DNA of 64,000 nucleotides from Clostridiales bacterium (GTDB lineage: Bacteria > Bacillota > Clostridia > Oscillospirales > Acutalibacteraceae): positions 127,240 to 191,239 of the forward strand of contig DULI01000006.1 of NCBI GenBank assembly GCA_012840445.1, given 5' to 3'. The position numbers were made by a program, and so were the translations under genes. Under the pieces are notes generated by a model, which had not been told where the DNA came from, did not search any database, and saw nothing but the letters and a program-made list of their open reading frames with translations. How positions within the stretch are numbered: position 1 is the first letter of the stretch; each line of letters begins with the position of its first letter. This document shows positions 8,947 through 17,188 of the stretch, piece by piece.

Positions 8947-10980
8947 ATGGCTTCCGAAAACAAAAGCATCAGGTATTTTAAGGGTGTTGGCGAAAAACGC
9001 GCCCGGCTCTTTTATAAGCTGGGCGTGTTCGACTATGACACCCTTATTAATTTTTATCCCAGGACTTATCAGGACTGGAGCAAGATAACTCAAATAAAAG
9101 ACGCGGAAATTGAACAAATTTGCTGCATTAAAGCGACAGTAATCTCCCCGCCGGTCGAACACTATGTGCGCAAGAATATGATTCTTTACAAATTCAAGGC
9201 GCAGGACCGCAGCGGGGTTATTAATATCACGCTGTTTAACAACAAATACCTTGCAAACAGCTTAAAAGTCAACAACGAATACCTGTTTTACGGCAAGGTC
9301 ATGGGCAACTGGATATCCAAAGAAATGTCCTCCCCCGAGATAAAACCTGTAACCTACGCAATGATAAGACCCATATACAGAACCACCAACGGGTTAAGCA
9401 GCGCCGCAATAGAAAACGTGGTCAGGCAGGCAATTGACCTTATTCCCGACTATGACCCAATACCCGCAGAAATTCGTGAAAAACACGGCCTTTGCCCGCT
9501 GAGGTCGGCGCTTAAGGACATTCATTTTCCAAAGGATTTTGCTGCGCTGAAATCCGCGCGGGACAGGCTTATATTCCAGGAGCTGTTTTTCCTGCAGCTG
9601 GGGCTTTTGAAACTTAAGGATCGCAGCCGCAGCAAAACCAAAATCAAAATAACCAAAGATTACACGCAGGAATTCATTAAAGGCCTGCCCTACACTCTTA
9701 CCAATGCCCAGCAAAGGGTCATCAAAGAGTGTGTGGGTGACCTTTTAACCGACACCCCAATGAACCGCCTGGTCCAGGGCGATGTGGGCTCGGGCAAAAC
9801 GGTGGTGGCGGCGGCTTTGTGCCATACCGTAATAAAAAACGGCTATCAGGCGGCCATAATGGCCCCCACCGAAATCCTGGCCGAACAGCATTTTGATACC
9901 CTACGCAAACTCCTTGAAGCAAGCGATATTAAAATAGAGCTTCTGTCCGGCTCCCTTACAAAAAAGCAAAAATCCGAAATTTTAAAAAGGCTGTCAGGCG
10001 GCGAAACCCAGCTTGTAATCGGCACCCACGCGCTGATAGAAGACAATGTGGAATTCAAATCCTTAGGACTGGTGGTAACCGACGAACAGCACCGCTTTGG
10101 CGTGGCGCAGCGCGGTGCCCTGTCTAATAAGGGGGACAACCCCCACCTGCTTGTCATGTCGGCAACCCCAATTCCCCGGACGCTGGCGCTCATTATCTAC
10201 GGCGACCTTGATATAAGCATAATAGACGAGCTCCCCAAGGGCAGGCAGCCGGTGAAAACCTATGTGGTAAAATCCAACATGCACGAGCGCATATACAACT
10301 TTATAAAAAAACACGTAAAAATCGGCAGGCAGGCATACATTGTCTGCCCGCTTATAGAGGACAGCGATACCGGCAGCCTAGTTTCCGCCGAAAGCTATTA
10401 TGAAAAGCTTAGCGCCGGCGCCTTTAAGGGCTATAAACTGGGGCTTTTGCACGGAAAGCTAAGGCCGGCCGAAAAAGAGCAAATCATGCGCCGTTTTGTC
10501 AACAGAGAAATAGACATCCTAATTTCCACCACCGTTATAGAGGTGGGGGTAAATGTCCCCAACGCGGTCATCATGGTGATTGAGAATGCCGAGCGATTTG
10601 GCCTCTCGCAGCTTCATCAGCTTCGCGGCCGCGTCGGCAGGGGGAGCCACGAATCCTACTGCATTTTAATCTCCGATTCGGAAAACCAGGAAACGCTTAG
10701 GCGGCTTAACATCATGTGCACCACCACCGACGGGTTTAAAATCGCCGACGAGGACCTCAAACTCCGCGGCCCCGGCGACTTTTTCGGAAGCCGTCAGCAC
10801 GGGCTTCCCGACCTTAAAATCGCCGATATGACCGAGGACATCGGAGTTTTAAGGCAGGCTGCCGCCGCCGCAAAAGGCGTTTTGGATGAAGACCCGGAAT
10901 TATTAATGGATAAACACAAAGGCCTTAAAGCCGAAATCGAAAAGCTGTTTGAAAAAAACCAGAAACTTGGGTTTAATTGA
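8947..10980 (+). CDS. recG: ATP-dependent DNA helicase RecG
   Basis: A 677-residue superfamily-2 helicase that regresses stalled replication forks and processes Holliday junctions. It has an N-terminal wedge/OB domain (residues 1-230), Walker A GDVGSGKT near residue 280, motif II DEQH (a RecG hallmark), SATPIPRT motif III, and motif VI QLRGRVGRG, then the RecG-specific C-terminal LRGPGDFFGSRQHG. Length is standard. ATG at 8947 follows GGAGG, 14 nt after fakA, so it is co-transcribed. Confidence 0.97.
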   Translation: MASENKSIRYFKGVGEKRARLFYKLGVFDYDTLINFYPRTYQDWSKITQIKDAEIEQICCIKATVISPPVEHYVRKNMILYKFKAQDRSGVINITLFNNKYLANSLKVNNEYLFYGKVMGNWISKEMSSPEIKPVTYAMIRPIYRTTNGLSSAAIENVVRQAIDLIPDYDPIPAEIREKHGLCPLRSALKDIHFPKDFAALKSARDRLIFQELFFLQLGLLKLKDRSRSKTKIKITKDYTQEFIKGLPYTLTNAQQRVIKECVGDLLTDTPMNRLVQGDVGSGKTVVAAALCHTVIKNGYQAAIMAPTEILAEQHFDTLRKLLEASDIKIELLSGSLTKKQKSEILKRLSGGETQLVIGTHALIEDNVEFKSLGLVVTDEQHRFGVAQRGALSNKGDNPHLLVMSATPIPRTLALIIYGDLDISIIDELPKGRQPVKTYVVKSNMHERIYNFIKKHVKIGRQAYIVCPLIEDSDTGSLVSAESYYEKLSAGAFKGYKLGLLHGKLRPAEKEQIMRRFVNREIDILISTTVIEVGVNVPNAVIMVIENAERFGLSQLHQLRGRVGRGSHESYCILISDSENQETLRRLNIMCTTTDGFKIADEDLKLRGPGDFFGSRQHGLPDLKIADMTEDIGVLRQAAAAAKGVLDEDPELLMDKHKGLKAEIEKLFEKNQKLGFN

Positions 10981-10998
10981 GGGTTTTTGACAATTTTA

Positions 10999-11027
10999 TT
11001 GAACAAAACGGCCTTCTATTGTATAAT
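10999..11027 (+). promoter_or_regulatory. Sigma-A promoter for yifB (and possibly the GH76 genes)
   Basis: TTGAAC at 10999-11004, 17-bp spacer, TATAAT at 11022-11027. It is placed about 30 nt before the GTG start of yifB. Confidence 0.7.
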
Positions 11028-11056
11028 AAAAACGAAAAATATATTGGAGGTTAACG

Positions 11057-12583
11057 GTGTTTACCAGGCAGCACAGTTTTGGAATAATCGGAGTGGACGC
11101 CTACATAGTGGAAGTGGAAGCGGATATTTCCCAGGGCATGCCGTCCTTCGACATAGTCGGCCTGCCCGACAACGCCGTTAAGGAATCGCGCGACAGGACG
11201 CGTGCTGCCATAAAAAACTGCGGGTTCGAGTTCCCCGTGGGCAAAATCACAATTAACCTTGCCCCCGCCGATATACGCAAGGAAGGCTCATTATACGACC
11301 TTCCGATATTCATTGCTCTGCTTGCCGCATCGGGTCAGATTCGCGCAGATTTGTCCGACTCCGCGTTTATAGGTGAGCTGTCTTTGGACGGCGGGCTGCG
11401 CCCTGTCAACGGGCTGCTTGCCATGGCAATCGCGGCAAAGGAAAAGGGCATTTCGCGGTTTTTCGTCCCCGCCCCCAACGCCTGCGAATGCGCGGTGGTA
11501 AAGGGGCTTGATATCTACCCTGTTAAAGACGTGGTACAGCTTGTGGACTTTTTCAAAACCGGAACGGGCATTAAACCCGCGCCGAAAACCATAAACACAA
11601 ATCATAATTTCCCTCCCGCACCCGATTTTAGCGAGGTCAGAGGACAGATAATGGCAAAACGGGCGCTCGAGGTGGCCGCCGCAGGCGGACATAACGTGCT
11701 GTTAATCGGCCCTCCCGGATCGGGCAAGAGCATGCTGGCAAAGAGGCTGCCCTCAATACTTCCCGAAATGACCTTTGAGGAATCGATAGAAACCACCAAA
11801 ATACATTCGGTGGCGGGCATCCTCCCGGAGGGCGTGTCGCTTATAACCCAGCGCCCCTTTAGGGCACCCCACCACACCGTATCTGCTGCGGGGCTTTCAG
11901 GCGGCGGCACGGTTCCCCGCCCAGGAGAAATCTCCCTTGCCCACAACGGTGTGCTTTTTTTGGACGAACTGCCCGAATTTTCCCGCTCGGCAATGGAGGC
12001 GCTACGCCAGCCGCTCGAGGACGGCGTGATCACCATATCCCGCGTGGCCGGGACACTTACCTACCCCTGCCAAATTACACTTGTCGCCGCCATGAACCCC
12101 TGTCCCTGCGGGTTTTACGGGCATCCCACCAAACCCTGTTCCTGTTCGCAGACGGCGGTAAACAAATACCTAAGCCGCATATCCGGCCCCCTGCTTGACA
12201 GAATCGACCTGCACATCGAGGTACCCCCCGTGGATTTTGGCGCCCTTCACTCAAAATCCAAGGAGGAGACTTCGGATGTAATCCGCCGGCGGGTAAACAG
12301 GGCGCGTGAAATCCAAACCAAAAGATATGATGGAACGGGCATTACCTGCAACGCAAGTCTAACGCCCGCAATGCTTAAAGAATACTGTATAATGACAGAA
12401 CAGGCGTCAAACATGCTAAAATCCGCATTCGACCACCTTGGCCTTTCCGCCAGGGCATATGACAGGATTTTAAAGGTCGCCCGCACAATTGCCGATTTGG
12501 ATAACTGCGATATTATAGATTCTTCCCACATTTCCCAGTGCATCCAATTCAGAAGCCTTGACCGCAAATACTGGAAAGGATAA
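11057..12583 (+). CDS. YifB/ComM family Mg-chelatase-like AAA+ ATPase
   Basis: A 508-residue protein with an N-terminal Lon-protease-like fold (ChlI-type, DIVGLPDNAVKESRDRTRAAI), Walker A GPPGSGKS near residue 220, Walker B FLDELPEF, sensor MNPCPCGFYG, and a C-terminal Mg-chelatase domain. ComM in Haemophilus is a hexameric helicase that promotes branch migration during transformation; the Bacillota proteins are presumed similar. GTG start at 11057 behind TTGGAGG. The dockerin GH76 gene begins only 4 nt after its stop. Confidence 0.93.
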   Translation: MFTRQHSFGIIGVDAYIVEVEADISQGMPSFDIVGLPDNAVKESRDRTRAAIKNCGFEFPVGKITINLAPADIRKEGSLYDLPIFIALLAASGQIRADLSDSAFIGELSLDGGLRPVNGLLAMAIAAKEKGISRFFVPAPNACECAVVKGLDIYPVKDVVQLVDFFKTGTGIKPAPKTINTNHNFPPAPDFSEVRGQIMAKRALEVAAAGGHNVLLIGPPGSGKSMLAKRLPSILPEMTFEESIETTKIHSVAGILPEGVSLITQRPFRAPHHTVSAAGLSGGGTVPRPGEISLAHNGVLFLDELPEFSRSAMEALRQPLEDGVITISRVAGTLTYPCQITLVAAMNPCPCGFYGHPTKPCSCSQTAVNKYLSRISGPLLDRIDLHIEVPPVDFGALHSKSKEETSDVIRRRVNRAREIQTKRYDGTGITCNASLTPAMLKEYCIMTEQASNMLKSAFDHLGLSARAYDRILKVARTIADLDNCDIIDSSHISQCIQFRSLDRKYWKG

Positions 12584-12587
12584 CGCC

Positions 12588-13892
12588 ATGAACCACCTAA
12601 AACGCATAACCGCCGCCGTGCTTATATGCGCACTATTCTCCGTCATGATAATGCCAGTTCGTGCGGCCGGCACTTTTTTGTCCGGCGACATAGACGCCGA
12701 CGGCAAACTGTCGGTGTCTGATATTATTGGCCTGCAGCGGATTATCATGGGCCACACGGTGATAGGCAGTACCACCAAGCGGATTGCCGACTTAAACGAC
12801 GACGGGCAAATCACGGTCTTAGACATTGTAATACTTAGAAACATGATAATGCAGCCCCAACTAATATACAAATTCCCCGCCGACTGGCTGCTTAAAAACA
12901 TAAACTTGGCTTTTTGGAACGACCAGGGCTCCTATGCCCTTGAGACACTGGAATCAAGCAACAAAGCCTTTCTATGGCCCTACGGCGCCTACCTCGAAGC
13001 CCTGTCGGCAGGGCTTGCCGCAAACCCAAACGACCAGGACATCAAGACCCAATACATAAAGGCGCTAAACGGGCTTGAAAACTACCGCGCCCGCCGGGAC
13101 TACAGGGTGTACCACCCCGGTTCTGGCGGCTGGGGGGATATATACTACGACGACAACATCTGGATAGTAATAGCCTTCCTTCGCGCATATAAATTACTGA
13201 ACGACACAATCTGGCTCGAAAAGGCAAAAGAGCTGTCAGTTTTCTGTTACAGCGGCTGGAGCGATGTTGCCTTCGGCGGTGTCCGCTGGAACGAAACCGA
13301 CGAAAACCTTAAGGTCATGTGCTCCACCGCAAACCTTACCATAGCCTCCTGCCTGCTGTATAAAGAAACGCAGGACAATACTTTTCTTGACTGGGCTCAA
13401 AAACTCTACGATTGGGCCGATAAATATATGAAAGATACCGACGGGCTGTATTTTGAGTCCTACCACGGCAACGGTACTATCAACAGGACCAAATGGACGG
13501 TAAACGCCGGATGTATGATACAGGCAGGGGTATTGATGTACGAAATCACCCAAAAAGACAGCTACATCCAAAACGCAATGCAGACAGCCCAGGCTGCGGA
13601 TTCTTACTTTGGCACACTCCAAAACGGCATATACAGGTTCCACCAGCCCGAGCCCTGGTTTCACATCTGGCTTTTGGAGGGGTATATCATGCTCCAAAGT
13701 CATGTGCCGAACGCAGCCGAATATATCAACCATTTTTCCACCGCAGTATTAAACGGCACGGTATACAAAAAAGCCGGGTTTGTGCCCCCTTCCTGGGGGA
13801 ATTCTGCTGACTTTTCCGTAAGGCTAATTGACCAGTCGGGTACCACGGCCGCGCTATACATGCTGCAAAAATATACAGCCACAAAAAATTGA
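12588..13892 (+). CDS. Secreted dockerin-bearing GH76 protein (alpha-1,6-mannanase family)
   Basis: A 434-residue protein. A Sec signal peptide (about residues 1-28, ending VRAA) is followed directly by a type I dockerin with two F-hand calcium repeats (DIDADGKLSVSD and DLNDDGQITVLD), then a GH76 (alpha/alpha)6 catalytic domain from about residue 100. The GH76 catalytic Asp pair is present as YYDD (D188-D189), with later family features GGVRWNE, CSTANL and TVNAGCMIQA. GH76 enzymes cut alpha-1,6-mannan backbones (yeast or bacterial mannan). The dockerin implies attachment to a cohesin scaffoldin encoded elsewhere. Start ATG at 12588 is chosen for the signal peptide and AAAGGA ahead of it. It is 4 nt after yifB and 14 nt before the second GH76 gene. 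Confidence 0.88.
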   Translation: MNHLKRITAAVLICALFSVMIMPVRAAGTFLSGDIDADGKLSVSDIIGLQRIIMGHTVIGSTTKRIADLNDDGQITVLDIVILRNMIMQPQLIYKFPADWLLKNINLAFWNDQGSYALETLESSNKAFLWPYGAYLEALSAGLAANPNDQDIKTQYIKALNGLENYRARRDYRVYHPGSGGWGDIYYDDNIWIVIAFLRAYKLLNDTIWLEKAKELSVFCYSGWSDVAFGGVRWNETDENLKVMCSTANLTIASCLLYKETQDNTFLDWAQKLYDWADKYMKDTDGLYFESYHGNGTINRTKWTVNAGCMIQAGVLMYEITQKDSYIQNAMQTAQAADSYFGTLQNGIYRFHQPEPWFHIWLLEGYIMLQSHVPNAAEYINHFSTAVLNGTVYKKAGFVPPSWGNSADFSVRLIDQSGTTAALYMLQKYTATKN

Positions 13893-13906
13893 AAGAGGTA
13901 AGGGCC

Positions 13907-16900
13907 ATGGCAAAACCAAAACCAAATAAGGCATCATTTCTGTTAACCTTTGCGCTTATATTTTCTCTCTTTTTAGTCTATTTTGTCCCCAAAATTGCGG
14001 CACAAAGCATTTTAGGCGACGTGAACCAGGACGATGAGCTTACGGTCACCGACATAATAGCTTTGCGCTCATATATCATGGGATACATTCAGCTTTCCGA
14101 CGACCAGCTGTTTCTCGCCGATGTCAACCGCGACGGGCAGCATACGGTTGTCGACATAGTTGCGCTGCGCAGCTATATAATGAACGATGAGAAGGTTATT
14201 GTCTCACTCCCCTCCTCAGGCGATACAAGCCAAGATCCGGGAACTTCCTCAGAGCCTTCTGCCAGCTCCGAACCCGGCACAAGCTCAGAATCTCCTGCCA
14301 GCTCTGAACCAACCAGTTCAGCGCCCACCAGTTCGGAACCAGGCTCCTCTTCCGAACCTCCCGCCAGTTCTGAACCTCCTACCTCTTCCGAGCCACCTAC
14401 CAGTTCCGAACCTGAACCTGAGCCGGACGATGATATTTTCGGCCTGTATAACGCCGGAAAATCCATGGTTACGCTGATAAATGACACCTTTAAGTCTGAT
14501 GGCGGCGTTCTTGAACAACAGCAGGGAGGCATGGCAAGCCTCGGTACCTATCTTACCTATGTTGACGCCTTATCATCTGCCTTCAGGCTTGACCGTTCGG
14601 ATGACAACCTTAAACAGGATTACATAAGTGCAATCGAAGGCATTGAAAACTATAAATTAAACGGCAGCCAGGGCCTGTCCTCCGTATACGGCGGCGAGGG
14701 CGACGCATTTTATGATAACAATGCGTGGGCGGTAATATGCTATTGCCGTGCCTACCAGCTCCTTGGCAACAACGAATACCTGCAAAAGGCCCAGGCGATT
14801 GCCGAATACTGCTATGCGGGATGGGACAGCGCAGGCGGCGGAATTTTCAGAGGCGAAAACTACAAAACCACCAAAAACGCCTGCAGCAACGCGCCCTTAG
14901 CCTTTGCCTCGGCAGAGCTTTATAAACTCACAAACGACCAGAAATACCTTAATTGGGCAAAACAGATATACTCCTGGGCAAAACAGAATTTGGAGGACAG
15001 CGACGGGCTGTATTTTGACAGTATCGGCATCGACGGCAACAAAGATAACCGGAAATTCTCATACAACACCGGCAGCATGATAAGCGCCGCCTCAGTGTTG
15101 TACGAAATTACAGGAGAAAGGCAATACCTTGAGTCAGCGCAAAAGTCGGCAAGTGCAGCCAATTACTACTTCCTAAAACTTCAAAGCGGGTATTACATAA
15201 ACACAGAGGCCTCCCCCTATTTTACCTCCCTGCTTAATGAAGGATTTATGTACCTTTACGAGCACGACGTTAACACCGCAAGGTATATAAGAAACATCTA
15301 TTCTGCCGTCAGAAACGGCTACAATACAAGGACCAGGGACGGTTTTGTGTATTCCGGCTGGCAAAACGGGGCCGGAAACACAAACAGGCTAAAAGACCAG
15401 GCGCCAACCGCAAAACTCCTGCTCGACCTTTTCCGCATGGATTTTAAAGACAACCTGCTTACCGAAATCGTAGAGGACAACGGCGAGTTTTCTGATTCAA
15501 TTTTCTACTCACTCTACGCCAAATGTAGCAACCTCGCCTTGTCTGTGCAGGGCAACTCAAACAACAATGGCGCTAATGTCAACCAGCAGAATGTCCACTA
15601 CGGATACTACCAGAAATGGCGTATCGAATATGTAGGTAACGGCTACTATGCGCTGATAAACGCCGGAAGCGGCATGGCGCTGACGGTCGAAAACGGCTCG
15701 CCCAACAGTGGCACCAATGTACATCAGGCAGCCTATACCGGCTCGCCGGCGCAAAAATGGTCCTTTACAAAGCTTGACGACGGATACTACAGGCTCACTG
15801 CCATGTGCGCCCCCGGCACCTCTCTTGATGTCTCCAACTCCTCGCAAAGAGACGGCGCGAATGTCCAGCAGTGGGAAAACAACTCCTCCAACGCCCAGAG
15901 ATGGCTGGTAAAACCCTCCGACCTGCCCGAAGTAATTACTCCGCGAATCGCTGACCAGGCAGTCGAGGCATTTATACGGGAATACCTTAAAATTACCGAC
16001 GGTGTCGCTGAAATAAAGGGCAACTACTACTGGGACCGTGCCGAATCCTTTGAAGCAATCCTTGACGCATATGAAAGAAATCCCAGCGAAGAGCTGAAAT
16101 CGGTTGTTATGGCTTATTACAGAGGTTTTGTAAAACAGTTCGGCTCCAACTGGGAAGGAAACGACTATAACGACGACATTATGTGGATGGTTATCGCCTG
16201 TAGCAGGGCTTACAACCTTACCGGCGAAGAGGAGTTCAAAACGCAGGCCAAATTCCACTTCGACAAGGTCTACGAGCGCGCCTACGACGACACTTTGGGC
16301 GGCGGGCTTTACTGGAAAAAGCCCGAAAACAACACCAAAAACGCCTGCATAAACTGCCCAGCTACAATTGCAGCCTGCCTGCTTGCAGAAATTTATGATG
16401 ACGAAAGCTACTACGAAAAGGCTTTGGATATTTACGAATGGACCTGCGACACACTCTTTGACAAAAACACCGGCAGGGTCTACGACCACATGACTATCGA
16501 GGGCAAATTGGTCGACTGGAGATTCACCTATAATCAGGGGACCTTTATAGGCGCATCAGTATTGCTATATAAACACTACGGCAATGAAGAATACCTCAAC
16601 AACGCCATCAAAGCGGCTGAATACACCCGCGATGTCATGTACAAAGGCGGCGTTTTAAACGACGAAGACGGCGGAAACGACGCTCCGGGTTTTAAAGGCA
16701 TATTCACAAGGTGGATAAAACTGCTGATAAACGAATGCGGCCAAACCCAGTTTATTCCCTGGCTGGAGCTTAACGCCTCCTATGCCTGGAGTAACCGCAA
16801 CAGCAACGACATTGTCTGGACCAGATGGGCCACCAAGACCCCCGACGAGTCAATCTACTCTTTCAGCGCCTCGACCGCAGTGGCACTCCTGCAAAACTTC

Positions 16901-16927
16901 CCCTATGACCAAAGGGTAATAAAATAA
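13907..16927 (+). CDS. Secreted multimodular protein: dockerin, Ser/Pro/Glu linker, GH76, ricin-type lectin, GH76
   Basis: A 1006-residue protein. The signal peptide (about 1-34, ending IAA) is followed by a type I dockerin (DVNQDDELTVTD and DVNRDGQHTVVD), a linker of SSEP-type repeats (about 99-173), a first GH76 module (about 175-510), a ricin-B/CBM13-like beta-trefoil with QxW-type repeats (about 527-674), and a second GH76 module to the C-terminus. Module 2 has the Asp pair (D756-D757); module 1 has Asp-Asn at the same place (D270-N271), so its acid/base may be lost. Start ATG at 13907 follows GAGGTAAGGG; the frame opens at 13889 without a signal-peptide reason. Probably acts with the preceding GH76 on mannan as a cellulosome component. 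A strong terminator follows. Confidence 0.87.
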   Translation: MAKPKPNKASFLLTFALIFSLFLVYFVPKIAAQSILGDVNQDDELTVTDIIALRSYIMGYIQLSDDQLFLADVNRDGQHTVVDIVALRSYIMNDEKVIVSLPSSGDTSQDPGTSSEPSASSEPGTSSESPASSEPTSSAPTSSEPGSSSEPPASSEPPTSSEPPTSSEPEPEPDDDIFGLYNAGKSMVTLINDTFKSDGGVLEQQQGGMASLGTYLTYVDALSSAFRLDRSDDNLKQDYISAIEGIENYKLNGSQGLSSVYGGEGDAFYDNNAWAVICYCRAYQLLGNNEYLQKAQAIAEYCYAGWDSAGGGIFRGENYKTTKNACSNAPLAFASAELYKLTNDQKYLNWAKQIYSWAKQNLEDSDGLYFDSIGIDGNKDNRKFSYNTGSMISAASVLYEITGERQYLESAQKSASAANYYFLKLQSGYYINTEASPYFTSLLNEGFMYLYEHDVNTARYIRNIYSAVRNGYNTRTRDGFVYSGWQNGAGNTNRLKDQAPTAKLLLDLFRMDFKDNLLTEIVEDNGEFSDSIFYSLYAKCSNLALSVQGNSNNNGANVNQQNVHYGYYQKWRIEYVGNGYYALINAGSGMALTVENGSPNSGTNVHQAAYTGSPAQKWSFTKLDDGYYRLTAMCAPGTSLDVSNSSQRDGANVQQWENNSSNAQRWLVKPSDLPEVITPRIADQAVEAFIREYLKITDGVAEIKGNYYWDRAESFEAILDAYERNPSEELKSVVMAYYRGFVKQFGSNWEGNDYNDDIMWMVIACSRAYNLTGEEEFKTQAKFHFDKVYERAYDDTLGGGLYWKKPENNTKNACINCPATIAACLLAEIYDDESYYEKALDIYEWTCDTLFDKNTGRVYDHMTIEGKLVDWRFTYNQGTFIGASVLLYKHYGNEEYLNNAIKAAEYTRDVMYKGGVLNDEDGGNDAPGFKGIFTRWIKLLINECGQTQFIPWLELNASYAWSNRNSNDIVWTRWATKTPDESIYSFSASTAVALLQNFPYDQRVIK
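14217..14425 (+). repeat. Low-complexity Ser-Glu-Pro linker repeats
   Basis: About 70 codons of imperfect SSEP/SSEPP/TSSEP units joining the dockerin to the first GH76 module. These are typical of flexible linkers in cellulosomal enzymes. The repeats also create spurious open frames in other phases. Confidence 0.85.
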
Positions 16928-16950
16928 AGCTTAAGTAAAAAATATAAAAA

Positions 16951-16988
16951 CAAAAAGGCTTTTTCGTCATGAAAAAGCCTTTTTTATA
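16951..16988 (+). terminator. Terminator of the GH76 pair
   Basis: 14-bp stem AAAAAGGCTTTTTC (16952-16965) with GAAAAAGCCTTTTT (16971-16984), 5-nt loop, T tail. The 200 nt beyond (16989-17188) up to the convergent ATPase stop contain no gene or RNA I can recognise. Confidence 0.88.
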
Positions 16989-17188
16989 TTGCTACTAATT
17001 GCCTTTTCTAATTGTCGCCAATAGCCTCTTTCGCATCCCACTCAATGGCGTAACGTTGGCGGGCGGAAACTCCCATACACTCCCTTCAAACCTTTTAACA
17101 ACGGATTAAAAGCATCGGGGATTAATTCCGTTATCTAAAGCTGGAAGTCGGCGCTTATCAATGCAGCACTTTACACTCATGCCCCCAA

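Noticed and set aside
15557-16489. 310-residue minus-strand open frame inside the GH76 protein
   Set aside because: Antisense shadow of a long coding region; hydrophobic Val/Gly-rich product with no ribosome site.
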